Assembly: GCA_904395815.1 (NCBI GenBank) | Contig: CAJFOC010000024.1 | Coordinates: forward strand, 1 to 64,000 | DNA: 64,000 nucleotides | Source: an uncultured Holdemania sp. | GTDB lineage: Bacteria; Bacillota_I; Bacilli_A; Erysipelotrichales; Erysipelotrichaceae | Direction of reading: 5' to 3' | In this document: positions 1-8,808 of the stretch, piece after piece | Numbering within the stretch: the stretch's first letter is position 1 | Layout: each line of letters starts with the position of its first letter | The notes under the pieces: generated by a model | Database searches by the model: none | The model's input: the letters and a program-made list of their open reading frames with translations, nothing else | What the model was told of the DNA's origin: nothing | Program-made: the position numbers and the translations under genes

Positions 1-49
1 TAAAAGAGTCGAAAAAAAAAGGGAATTCTGAGGAAAGATATTGTTAAAT
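1..49. other. AT-rich flank left of the CRISPR array
   Basis: Forty-nine A/T-rich bases before the first repeat, with a run of nine A. It could be the leader or the end of an upstream cas gene; the window is too short to decide. Confidence 0.3.
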
Positions 50-2593
50 AATAAGGAATCTTGTAAAATTGATCTGTGCTTAATCCGAAAAGTTTACTAA
101 ATACAATAGAACATTAATAAGGAATCTTGTAAAATTGATCTGTGCTTAATCACATTGACGCCAAGATAACACGAGCGCAAGAATAAGGAATCTTGTAAAA
201 TTGATCTGTGCTTAATCACAGGAAGGATGAAAAATTGAACCTTTGCGAATAAGGAATCTTGTAAAATTGATCTGTGCTTAATCTTATCGGCAAATTTGCG
301 CGTAAATACGTTGAATAAGGAATCTTGTAAAATTGATCTGTGCTTAATCGTCAACAGAGTCTTTATCTCGATTTACTGAATAAGGAATCTTGTAAAATTG
401 ATCTGTGCTTAATCCAGACCTTGATCGCGCCGCCACCCAGCGCCAATAAGGAATCTTGTAAAATTGATCTGTGCTTAATCGACGCTGGCAAACAGGCGAT
501 TTCTTCTTTTAATAAGGAATCTTGTAAAATTGATCTGTGCTTAATCGGGGTGTGATCGGGGTCATCGTAACAATCGAATAAGGAATCTTGTAAAATTGAT
601 CTGTGCTTAATCATCGCCTCGAAATAAAAAGACCCAGACGGAAATAAGGAATCTTGTAAAATTGATCTGTGCTTAATCGCCGCCCTCCATGTAGAAAGGC
701 TCGCCCTGAATAAGGAATCTTGTAAAATTGATCTGTGCTTAATCCACGTTGGCCTGCATGGTGCCGGTCGTGATAATAAGGAATCTTGTAAAATTGATCT
801 GTGCTTAATCTCAAGCCGTATCAGGAAGAGCAGGCCACCGAATAAGGAATCTTGTAAAATTGATCTGTGCTTAATCGGTCATGGTTGACGTCGTCCACTT
901 TTGTGGAATAAGGAATCTTGTAAAATTGATCTGTGCTTAATCCTGGCGGGACGGCTTGCACACGAACAAAAGAATAAGGAATCTTGTAAAATTGATCTGT
1001 GCTTAATCGAAGGGTGCGTGGTGATCGACAACCCGCGGAATAAGGAATCTTGTAAAATTGATCTGTGCTTAATCGACAGTACTCACTTTCCGCAGCCAAC
1101 GTGCAATAAGGAATCTTGTAAAATTGATCTGTGCTTAATCGCGCTTGCTTCGATTCCCAGTTTTTCATAGAATAAGGAATCTTGTAAAATTGATCTGTGC
1201 TTAATCATGTGTTAAAAAAAGCTGCTGAATTTGGAAAATAAGGAATCTTGTAAAATTGATCTGTGCTTAATCGGAAAATCTGGCTAAATTGGCTGACAAA
1301 AAAATAAGGAATCTTGTAAAATTGATCTGTGCTTAATCTTGCATCTTACGGTATGCCGGTTGGCGTTAATAAGGAATCTTGTAAAATTGATCTGTGCTTA
1401 ATCCAAATCGCCGTCGATGTGATGAAAGAACTGAATAAGGAATCTTGTAAAATTGATCTGTGCTTAATCGAATTCGAAAATGATTTTCAATTTTCATTGA
1501 ATAAGGAATCTTGTAAAATTGATCTGTGCTTAATCTGACATTACCGAGGAAATCGCAACAGTAGCAATAAGGAATCTTGTAAAATTGATCTGTGCTTAAT
1601 CCCATTTAGCATCCGTGTTACATAACTGTATAATAAGGAATCTTGTAAAATTGATCTGTGCTTAATCAAACCGTCATGGGATCGTGGTAAGCAGGCAAAT
1701 AAGGAATCTTGTAAAATTGATCTGTGCTTAATCTCGAATAAACCCGTCAGCTGAAATTTTTTTAATAAGGAATCTTGTAAAATTGATCTGTGCTTAATCC
1801 AGGATGTCCGCCTCTCCTGCCGCTTTATAAATAAGGAATCTTGTAAAATTGATCTGTGCTTAATCGAAAGCATTCCGGAAAGCTCTTCCTCCGAATAATA
1901 AGGAATCTTGTAAAATTGATCTGTGCTTAATCTTTTCTGCGCAAATCTGCACTAAATCTGAAAATAAGGAATCTTGTAAAATTGATCTGTGCTTAATCTC
2001 CATGTCGTAAAATGTTACACCAACCGCGAATAAGGAATCTTGTAAAATTGATCTGTGCTTAATCAAAGCATCCCGGAAAGCTCTTCTTCTGAGTAATAAG
2101 GAATCTTGTAAAATTGATCTGTGCTTAATCGAAGATCCTTTTTTAATCGTTCGATTTTGTCAATAAGGAATCTTGTAAAATTGATCTGTGCTTAATCGAT
2201 CTTTACTTAAACGATTTGATTCAGCGCAATAAGGAATCTTGTAAAATTGATCTGTGCTTAATCACGACGCGACGATCAGACAAGCGCTGATTGAATAAGG
2301 AATCTTGTAAAATTGATCTGTGCTTAATCGAAGAAATGGAGCGGTTATTGGCAAGAGCTAATAAGGAATCTTGTAAAATTGATCTGTGCTTAATCCAGCT
2401 CAATGTAGTAGCGTTCGTTCTGATTAATAAGGAATCTTGTAAAATTGATCTGTGCTTAATCCTCTGCCTGGATTGCATGAGCAACCTGGGCAATAAGGAA
2501 TCTTGTAAAATTGATCTGTGCTTAATCGTATCGATGGAATGTACAGCCAAATATCAAAATAAGGAATCTTGTAAAATTGATCTGTGCTTAATC
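50..2593. CRISPR. CRISPR array, 39 repeats / 38 spacers, probably type II
   Basis: Thirty-nine copies of a 36-bp repeat (plus strand begins AATAAGGAATCTTGT and ends GTGCTTAATC) were located one by one. Spacers are 30 bp except two of 29 (after repeats 5 and 20) and two of 31 (after repeats 28 and 32). The repeats I read are identical, including first and last, so no decayed end marks polarity. The repeat has almost no internal palindrome. Read on the minus strand it begins GATTAAGCACAGATCAAT, which resembles the GTTTTAGCACTGTACAAT start of mycoplasma type II repeats as I remember them; 36/30 spacing also suits type II. Type and direction are inference, because no cas gene or clear tracrRNA is in the window; cas genes, if present, should lie left of base 1. 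Confidence 0.97.
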
Positions 2594-2730
2594 TATCGAC
2601 TAACGGAATCCTTACAGAGAATTTCCAGCTATACTTTATTAAAAATACCCTCTTTACTGGATAGTCCAGTTTGGAGGGTACATATCGATCGTCGCATTTT
2701 TTTCTTGATTTATCTGTCACAGACCCTTGC
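2594..2730. other. Right flank of CRISPR array with a long inverted repeat
   Basis: No gene is seen. Bases 2646-2680 form an interrupted inverted repeat: TACCCTC pairs with GAGGGTA and, inside it, ACTGGA pairs with TCCAGT around a 3-base loop. A run of seven T follows at about 2697. The string GGGTACATATC at the end of the hairpin also occurs at the end of the IS3 remnant near 43142, so this may be an IS end or a small non-autonomous element. A leader for a minus-strand array would also lie here. Confidence 0.4.
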
Positions 2731-2943
2731 TTATTCTTCATCATTCAAAAACAAAACAGTGTCATAAATCCTTTGAGCTTCGTCGTAAAACTTGTTTGGT
2801 TCATCGAGAGGTCCACTAAAGCAGTGAATAAGCATCCACTTGTCGATAGCAAGCAGGAGTTCGTCCGCGTCTTCAACCTGAAGAAGATCAGCAGACAGAT
2901 TTTTTTCGACAAATTCCCTGACCTCGCCCGTGTACTTAATCAT
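2731..2943 (-). CDS. Small protein of unknown function (70 aa)
   Basis: I do not recognise this family. The ORF track starts at GTG 2952, but the sequence GAGGGTGG ahead of ATG 2943 makes ATG the better start, giving 70 residues. The protein is acidic, probably helical, with no signal peptide or membrane segment. It begins about 20 bases after the pepF stop on the same strand and is probably co-transcribed with it. It is the last gene before the CRISPR flank. Its function cannot be read from the sequence. Confidence 0.55.
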   Translation of the reverse strand: MIKYTGEVREFVEKNLSADLLQVEDADELLLAIDKWMLIHCFSGPLDEPNKFYDEAQRIYDTVLFLNDEE

Positions 2944-2961
2944 ATTCACCACCCTCAGAGC

Positions 2962-4725
2962 TTATCCCTGCATCAGCCGCTCGAATTCATTCAAGGTCTG
3001 TTCAAAATAGCGGAAGGCATCTTCATACACCTGCTCCTTACGCGGATCAGCTCCAGCCTCGATCAGCTGATCGATCGGAGCACAGCTGCCGCCACGGGTC
3101 AAAAAGCGCAGATAATCCTGTACATCCCCTTTAAGAATCCGCGAAGCGAAGGACAGCGCCACCGACATTCCTACGGTATATTTATAAACATAGAAGTTGT
3201 AATAGAAATGCGGGACAGAATAACATTTGTACTTCTCCAGCTCATGAACTTTCACCGCTGGTCCATAGTATTCCTGCGTCAGTTTCAGATAATATGAAGT
3301 CAGATCCGAAGAAGACAAAGCCTTGCCCTGCTGCAGCTGCTGGTGCAGCCACACCTCAAACTGAGCGAACATCGGCTGCCGGTACAGCGTCCCCACTAAC
3401 TGTTCCAGCATGTTGTACAGCAGGGAAGCCCGCATCGCTGGATCTTCGTTCTGCTGCAGCATGTACCGGTTCAGCAGCACTTCATTGACAGTAGACGCCA
3501 CTTCGGCCACAAAGATACGGTATTCCGCCAGCATCGGACGATTCGCCCGATGTGAAAAATAGGAATGCATGGAATGTCCCAGCTCATGAGCCAGCGTACT
3601 CAGCGAATCGTAACCGCCGGTAAAGTTGGTCAGAACAAACGGATTGGAGTCGTAGGTGCCCCAGGAATAAGCCCCGCCCCGTTTTCCCTGATGCGGATAG
3701 AAATCAATCCAGCGCTCAGAGCGGGCCCGTTTCAGCAGCGCCCGGTATTCCTCGCCTAACGGAGAGAGCGCCTGATCCAGAATTTCAAAACATGAATCCA
3801 GATCATAATGAGCCTCCACCGCCTGAACCAGCGGAACATTCAGATCGTAACTGGTCAGATCTTCCAAACCCATCCACTTCTTTTTCAGATCATTGTAGCG
3901 CCAGAAAGCGGCATGATATTTTTGGTTGGCCATGTCCAGTACCTGCTGAAACAAAGCCGGATCCGCCCCATCCTCGAACAAGCTGGCTTCCAGCGCGCCG
4001 GAAAAATGATGCAGCCGGGCCTGCAGCACCTGTCCCTGGGCATGACCGATCAGCGTGGAACAGAAAACGTTCTGATGGCGTCGATATTGCTCATAAAAGT
4101 TTTCGAAAGCCTGCCGGCGCACTTCGCGATCTTTATGATGCAGCAGCTGATTCATAATAGCCTGATTTAAAAATTCTTCCCGGCCCTCGACCATGACCGG
4201 CTGAAATTCCGGAACAAAGGCCTTGAATGTTTTTTCCGGATTCTGGAACAGATCCTTCATCTGCGCCAGCAGCTGTTCAGTCTGAGCATCCGGCCGGTGT
4301 GGAATCGTGCGGAAAAGTTCTTCAATCGGATAACGATAATCCGCGCAGTCTTCCGCTGACAGATACGTTTCCACCACTTTCTGATGTTCAATCAGTTCCT
4401 GATCGACAAACGTTGTCGCGGCAGCCACCTGGTTGATCAGTGCGGCGGAGCGGGCAAGATTCTGCTGAACCTGCGGGTCTTCCGGCTCCACATCCGCCCG
4501 CATCTGGGCGTATACGGCCACATTTTCACATTGGCGCTGCAAGGTTTCCTGCAGATCCATAAACTCAATGAAAGCCTCGCGGCTTTCGGTGATGACTCCC
4601 TGCCGTTTGACAAGCTGTTCCAGCAGCCGCCGGATTTCCGCTTCCGCGGCGTCAAACTGGCTCTGATCCGCAAACAATCCGCTCAGATCCCATGTATCCT
4701 GAACGGCAATTTCTTTTCTTTCCAT
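2962..4725 (-). CDS. pepF: Oligoendopeptidase F
   Basis: Cytoplasmic zinc metallopeptidase of family M3B that cuts short peptides. The 587-residue length is typical. The zinc site HELGHSMHSYFSH (HExxH) lies near residue 380, preceded by the helical N-terminal oligopeptidase domain. The start codon follows an AGAGGTG ribosome-binding site. The gene lies downstream of a complete oligopeptide ABC transporter on the same strand, so it likely degrades imported peptides; a terminator-like hairpin near 5640 means it may have its own promoter. The family call is firm; the substrate range is inferred. Confidence 0.95.
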   Translation of the reverse strand: MERKEIAVQDTWDLSGLFADQSQFDAAEAEIRRLLEQLVKRQGVITESREAFIEFMDLQETLQRQCENVAVYAQMRADVEPEDPQVQQNLARSAALINQVAAATTFVDQELIEHQKVVETYLSAEDCADYRYPIEELFRTIPHRPDAQTEQLLAQMKDLFQNPEKTFKAFVPEFQPVMVEGREEFLNQAIMNQLLHHKDREVRRQAFENFYEQYRRHQNVFCSTLIGHAQGQVLQARLHHFSGALEASLFEDGADPALFQQVLDMANQKYHAAFWRYNDLKKKWMGLEDLTSYDLNVPLVQAVEAHYDLDSCFEILDQALSPLGEEYRALLKRARSERWIDFYPHQGKRGGAYSWGTYDSNPFVLTNFTGGYDSLSTLAHELGHSMHSYFSHRANRPMLAEYRIFVAEVASTVNEVLLNRYMLQQNEDPAMRASLLYNMLEQLVGTLYRQPMFAQFEVWLHQQLQQGKALSSSDLTSYYLKLTQEYYGPAVKVHELEKYKCYSVPHFYYNFYVYKYTVGMSVALSFASRILKGDVQDYLRFLTRGGSCAPIDQLIEAGADPRKEQVYEDAFRYFEQTLNEFERLMQG

Positions 4726-4802
4726 TGTGGTTTCACCTCTGTTTATTATGGTACATGATTTGACGCCGGCTTCCTAGCCGATCTGATGAAAAAACACAAA
4801 AA

Positions 4803-5516
4803 TCATTGTTGAAATCGCGAAAGGTTTCCGTCAGACTTGCCGGCATCGTCCGCTGACAGCGCAGCGGAAGCGATCATCAGCGGCAGCCGCAGTGGGAAAG
4901 CCTTTTGCCTGGCTGACTTTGCGAGACGCTGAATGACGGCAACCAGCAGCACCAGACAGGGCAGATAGAACAGCCACCGGGCCATCGCAAACCAGAAGAC
5001 ATCCGGATACAGAAAGAACAGGGCGACATGCAGATCGCAAAGCGCCAGCAGAAAACAGGCTACTGCCAGAGCCAGCGGAATGCGCTGCTGAAAAAAGCGC
5101 CGCCATGAGAAAATCAGATTGCATATCAGCCAGCCCCCGTACCCTGCCGCCAGTATCAGAACCGGCGTCCCTTTTCCCATAGCAGCCATGATCAGCATGA
5201 TTGTGCCGCTGATCCCCGCGCCCCAGAAACCACCTTTCAGAAGAAAACTGAACATGGTCTGAAATAGAAGGAAAAAGATCAGTCCCACATCCGGGAAATC
5301 CGAAAACAACAGAAACAGATCGCCTGATGTCGCCGCCGCCAGCATCAGCGTCAGACAGTGTGAATCGCGTGAAAAAGAGGGAGAAAGGCGCAATCCCTGC
5401 AGAAAACATCCCAACACGGCAATCCATTTCCACAGATCGCTTTCCAGCCCGCCCCGTCCTGTTCCATCCAGAATCAGAAATCCGCTGTACAGCAAAAGCT
5501 CAAGAAAATAAAACAT
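4803..5516 (-). CDS. Polytopic membrane protein, possibly YhhN/TMEM86-like
   Basis: A 237-residue, very hydrophobic protein with about seven or eight predicted membrane segments and a short polar C-terminus. The segment ATSGDLFLLFSDFPDVGLIF is followed by another hydrophobic helix. This recalls the GD-L-L and F..G...F pattern of the YhhN/TMEM86 (lysoplasmalogenase) family, but the match is weak and I treat it as a suggestion. It lies between the histidine phosphatase and pepF, on the same strand as both. Confidence 0.6.
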   Translation of the reverse strand: MFYFLELLLYSGFLILDGTGRGGLESDLWKWIAVLGCFLQGLRLSPSFSRDSHCLTLMLAAATSGDLFLLFSDFPDVGLIFFLLFQTMFSFLLKGGFWGAGISGTIMLIMAAMGKGTPVLILAAGYGGWLICNLIFSWRRFFQQRIPLALAVACFLLALCDLHVALFFLYPDVFWFAMARWLFYLPCLVLLVAVIQRLAKSARQKAFPLRLPLMIASAALSADDAGKSDGNLSRFQQ

Positions 5517-5618
5517 GCGGTCACCTTCCGCTGTCAGTGTTCCCTGTTTTTTCGTACTGTATCCGGCCTGTGCTGGATATTTCTTTGTTTCTGTTTCCTT
5601 TTTCTTCTCTTATTGCAG

Positions 5619-5667
5619 AAAAAACGCGACGCTTCAGCCTTTGGCCGGCTGCAGGTCGCGCTTTTTT
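5619..5667 (-). terminator. Terminator after the histidine phosphatase gene
   Basis: CGCGAC (5625-5630) pairs with GTCGCG (5655-5660), extended by an A run on the left and a T run on the right, so it could stop transcription in either direction. It overlaps the last codons of the minus-strand phosphatase gene and may separate the opp-MBL-phosphatase transcript from the membrane protein and pepF. Confidence 0.65.
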
Positions 5668-6302
5668 CTCGAAGGGTCGGAAGCGGCAAGGGAAGAGCGA
5701 ACCGGAATGGGTTCATCATGGATCAGCTGAGGCTGGGATTGGGAAATATCCAGCGTCAGAATGTACCCCAGTCCGTTTGGCGTCGAAAGAGTAGGGAACG
5801 CCGTGGGTTCCAGATGGCGCAGCGTCAAAAGCAGTGTGCGGATGACGCCGGAATGCGTGACGACGGTGACACTGCTGACTTTTTCCTCACGGCAGCAGCG
5901 AATCAGGCTGGTCAGCGCGTTCATGATCCGCGTGCGGAAAGTCTCAAAGCTCTCCCCATCGCCAGTGGGCTGACCGCTGAGCCAGGCAGAGAAAAACTGG
6001 CGTGAGGAAACCTCTGTTTCACGGCTGTTTTCCAGCGAACCGAAATAGATTTCCCGAAACTGAGGCAGCAGTCCGTTCAAGGATGCCCGGCCATCGTACA
6101 GCAGATGAAAGGTTTCCGTACAGCGGCACAGATCGGAACTGTAATATTGTTCCGTCGCAGGATATTCTGCGCTCAGCCGCAGCTGACGCAGCTGCTGCCG
6201 GCCGAAATCCGTCAGCGGCACATCGCTCCATCCGCTCAACAGATGCTGCTCATTGCCCAAGGAATAGCCATGACGAACCAGTACAAGCTGAAGTTGTTTC
6301 AT
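5634..6302 (-). CDS. Histidine phosphatase family protein
   Basis: A 222-residue member of the phosphoglycerate-mutase-like (histidine phosphatase) superfamily. The phosphohistidine motif LVRHGYSLGNE is at residues 8-18 and the second catalytic histidine is in VVTHSGVIRTLL near residue 150. An acidic residue is present in FREIYFGSLE. The substrate is not evident; such proteins include cobalamin and sugar phosphatases, and no cobalamin genes are nearby. The stop of the upstream MBL gene directly abuts this start, so the two are translated from one transcript. Confidence 0.85.
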   Translation of the reverse strand: MKQLQLVLVRHGYSLGNEQHLLSGWSDVPLTDFGRQQLRQLRLSAEYPATEQYYSSDLCRCTETFHLLYDGRASLNGLLPQFREIYFGSLENSRETEVSSRQFFSAWLSGQPTGDGESFETFRTRIMNALTSLIRCCREEKVSSVTVVTHSGVIRTLLLTLRHLEPTAFPTLSTPNGLGYILTLDISQSQPQLIHDEPIPVRSSLAASDPSRKKRDLQPAKG

Positions 6303-7043
6303 TTACTTTTCCTCCCAATCCAGGGTCATCAGTTTTTTTGCCATCAGCAGCTGACCGTGAAAATGCTGCTGAGCCTGAATTCGCAGCTGATCCAGATCGC
6401 CATACAGCGGCAGATGGGTCAGAAGCAGCCGCGGACAACCTGCCTGCTGCGCCAGCTGACCCGCCTGTTCGCTCGTCATGTGTCCCGCCCGTTCGCCATG
6501 CCCTCCGGCATACAGGCTGCATTCGCTGATCAGCAGATCCGCTCCCCTTGCAAAGTCGATCAATTCCGGGAAAAAGGCGGTATCGGCAGTATAGACGACG
6601 CACTGCCCGCCCGCTTCTGCTCGAATTGCCAGACAGTCAACGGGATGCTTTGTTTTCAGAAACGTACAGGTAAACGGACCGATGTGCAGCACGCTGTCTG
6701 CAGTGATGGCGGTGGCTTGCGAATACGGATCCCAGGTCAGTTCCGGGAATTTGTGCTGATCATCCAGCGCGTAGAAATGCAGTTTCTGATCTGTTTTTCC
6801 GATCTGGGTGTTGACCAGCCGGGCGTAGATGGCGCTGCCGGCATCGCTGTAATGATCAAAATGATAATGCGACAGAAAAATGTGATGCAGATCATTGAGA
6901 TCCAGCACGTTCTGCAGCACGCTGAGCACCCCGCTGCCGCAATCCAGCAGAAAAGGGAAACCGTCATGGCTCAGCAGCACACTCGAACACGCTTCCTCTT
7001 TGCGGCAGCAGCCGCCCCAGCTTCCGATTACAGTGCAGCGCAT
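6303..7043 (-). CDS. MBL-fold metal-dependent hydrolase, RNase Z/PhnP-like
   Basis: A 246-residue metallo-beta-lactamase-fold protein. The metal motif HYHFDHYSD lies near residue 60, followed by YTADTAFF (aspartate ligand), SECSLY and a late histidine in LLTHLPLYGD. The layout is that of RNase Z-like and PhnP-like hydrolases rather than true beta-lactamases. Its start lies inside the end of oppF (16-base overlap) and its stop touches the phosphatase start, so it is embedded in the opp transcript. The substrate is unknown. Confidence 0.85.
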   Translation of the reverse strand: MRCTVIGSWGGCCRKEEACSSVLLSHDGFPFLLDCGSGVLSVLQNVLDLNDLHHIFLSHYHFDHYSDAGSAIYARLVNTQIGKTDQKLHFYALDDQHKFPELTWDPYSQATAITADSVLHIGPFTCTFLKTKHPVDCLAIRAEAGGQCVVYTADTAFFPELIDFARGADLLISECSLYAGGHGERAGHMTSEQAGQLAQQAGCPRLLLTHLPLYGDLDQLRIQAQQHFHGQLLMAKKLMTLDWEEK

Positions 7044-7843
7044 AACGAATCCTCCGCAAACAGTGAGCTGCGAATCAGCCGGGCCGTGTAGGCCTGGGAT
7101 GGATGACGCATGACCTGAACTCCGTCACCCTGCTCGATTACCTGTCCGCCCACCATCACCAGCACATAATCCGACATGTAATGAATCACTCCCATGTCGT
7201 GAGAGATAAACAGATAGCTCGTTCCATAGCGGCGCTGCAGGGACTTCAGCAGATTCAGAATCTGCGCCTGAACGGAAACATCCAGCGCGGAGACGCATTC
7301 ATCGCAGACGATCACCTCCGGGTTAAGCAGCAGCGCCCGGGCAATGGCAATCCGCTGACACTGCCCGCCGGACAGTTCGTGCGGATATTTGCGGATGCAG
7401 TCCGGCTCCATGCCGACCTGCGGCAGGATGTCGAGAATTTTCTGCCGGGCATAGGCCGGCGTAAACTGTTCATCCAGCAGTTTCATCGGCTCAGTCAGAA
7501 TTTTCTCAATAGTGAAATACGGATTCATCGATTCCTTTGGATTCTGGAAGATGAACTGAATGTTGCGGCGATATTGCCGCCGCTGGCGGCGGTCCATCTG
7601 ACGCAGGTCCACTCCCCGATACAGAACGCAGCCCTGCGTCGGGTTCTGCAGCCCGCCCAGGATTTCCCCCAGGGTAGACTTGCCGCTGCCGCTTTCTCCG
7701 ACGATGCCGATCGTCTGTCCCCGGCCCAGCTGCACATCCACGCCGGCGACAGCCCGCAGCGTTTTCTTTTTTTCCCAGAAGACTTCCTTTTTCAGCGCGA
7801 AGTCTTTGACGATCTGTTTTCCTTCAAGAATGATTTCCTTCAT
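7028..7843 (-). CDS. oppF: Oligopeptide ABC transporter ATP-binding protein
   Basis: Second ATPase of a dipeptide/oligopeptide importer, working at the cytoplasmic face of the membrane. Walker A is GESGSGKST, the signature ELSGGQCQRIAIARAL, and Walker B VIVCDECVSALD; the switch histidine is in FISHDMG. The ORF track extends to 7933, but the real start is ATG 7843, which overlaps the oppD stop as ATGA and gives 271 residues. DECVSALD replaces the usual DEP(T/V)SALD, but the glutamate is retained. Translation is likely coupled to oppD. Confidence 0.93.
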   Translation of the reverse strand: MKEIILEGKQIVKDFALKKEVFWEKKKTLRAVAGVDVQLGRGQTIGIVGESGSGKSTLGEILGGLQNPTQGCVLYRGVDLRQMDRRQRRQYRRNIQFIFQNPKESMNPYFTIEKILTEPMKLLDEQFTPAYARQKILDILPQVGMEPDCIRKYPHELSGGQCQRIAIARALLLNPEVIVCDECVSALDVSVQAQILNLLKSLQRRYGTSYLFISHDMGVIHYMSDYVLVMVGGQVIEQGDGVQVMRHPSQAYTARLIRSSLFAEDSLCAAL

Positions 7844-8808
7844 CCTGCCATTCCTCCTTCCTGCAGAATGCACCGCGAAAAATGCGGCAGAGCATCGCTG
7901 AACTGCAGCGGCTGGCGGCACTGCGGCTGACAATGCGCGCAGCGATCGGCGAACAGACAGCTCGTCCGGCCGCGATTCTTTTCCGGCACATAACCCGGAA
8001 TCTCCGTCAGCGGCACGTTCGGATCCTGATCCAGACGCGGAATCACGGAGATCAGCGCCCGGGTGTACGGGTGATGAGGATGGTCAAAAATTTCCTGAGC
8101 GCTGGCCGCTTCCACGATCTGACCGGCATACATGACGATGATGCGGTCGCAGTATTTTTTCAGCATGGTCAGGTTGTGCGAAATCATCAGAATCGCGGTG
8201 TTGCGCTGCTGATGCAGCTGGAAGAACAGCTCGGTCACCTGCTGCTGAACGATGCAGTCCAGCGCGGTTGTCGGCTCATCCGCGATGATCAGCTGCGGAT
8301 CGCACATCAGCGCCATGGCGATGTTGACCCGCTGCCGCATGCCGCCGGAAAGCTGTCCCGGATAGCTGTTCATCACCCGTTTCGGATCGCGGATGCCAAC
8401 CGAAGCCAACAGCTGTTCCGCTTTTGCCTGTCCCTGCTGACGGGTGCCCCGCCCGGCCTGGACAAACCCATCGGCAATCTGATTGCGGATGCGGATCAGC
8501 GGATGCAGGTAGGCTACCGTGTTCTGCGGAACAAAGCCGATTTCCTGTCCGATAACGGCGCGCTTCTGTTTTTCATTCATTGTCAGAAGATCCTGGGAAC
8601 ATAACGACATCTGCCGCGCGCTCAGCTTCAGATCCTTGGACAACAGCCCCAGGATGGCCCGGGCGGTCATCGTCTTGCCCGATCCCGACTCACCGATAAT
8701 GCCGACGCATTCATGCGCGCCGACAGAAAGCGAAACGTCGTGAATCAGCACGTTGTCGCGGGCATCGGTGACGGTGCAGCCCTGCAGCTGCAATACCGGG
8801 GCGCTCAT
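7840..8808 (-). CDS. oppD: Oligopeptide ABC transporter ATP-binding protein
   Basis: First ATPase of the Opp importer, 322 residues. Walker A is GESGSGKTM, the Q-loop lies in GFVPQNT, the signature is QLSGGMRQRVNIAMAL, Walker B is LIIADEPTTALD, and the H-loop is in MISHNLT. The C-terminal oligopeptide-transporter domain has the usual cysteine cluster (CLFADRCAHCQPQC). The start overlaps the oppC stop by ATGA and the stop overlaps the oppF start, so the four core genes are tightly coupled. Confidence 0.94.
   Translation of the reverse strand: MSAPVLQLQGCTVTDARDNVLIHDVSLSVGAHECVGIIGESGSGKTMTARAILGLLSKDLKLSARQMSLCSQDLLTMNEKQKRAVIGQEIGFVPQNTVAYLHPLIRIRNQIADGFVQAGRGTRQQGQAKAEQLLASVGIRDPKRVMNSYPGQLSGGMRQRVNIAMALMCDPQLIIADEPTTALDCIVQQQVTELFFQLHQQRNTAILMISHNLTMLKKYCDRIIVMYAGQIVEAASAQEIFDHPHHPYTRALISVIPRLDQDPNVPLTEIPGYVPEKNRGRTSCLFADRCAHCQPQCRQPLQFSDALPHFSRCILQEGGMAG

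Noticed and set aside
97-2550. Many ORFs (67-158 codons) across the CRISPR array
   Set aside because: They are translations of the 36-bp repeat (IKHRSILQDSL, NKESCKIDLCLI, LSTDQFYKIPY) and change with spacers; no gene features.
2601-2620. Possible degenerate terminal repeat or tracrRNA anti-repeat after the last repeat (GGAATCCTTACAGAG)
   Set aside because: Only a short match to the middle of the repeat, off the 66-base spacing, and it does not cover the part of the repeat that a tracrRNA should pair with.
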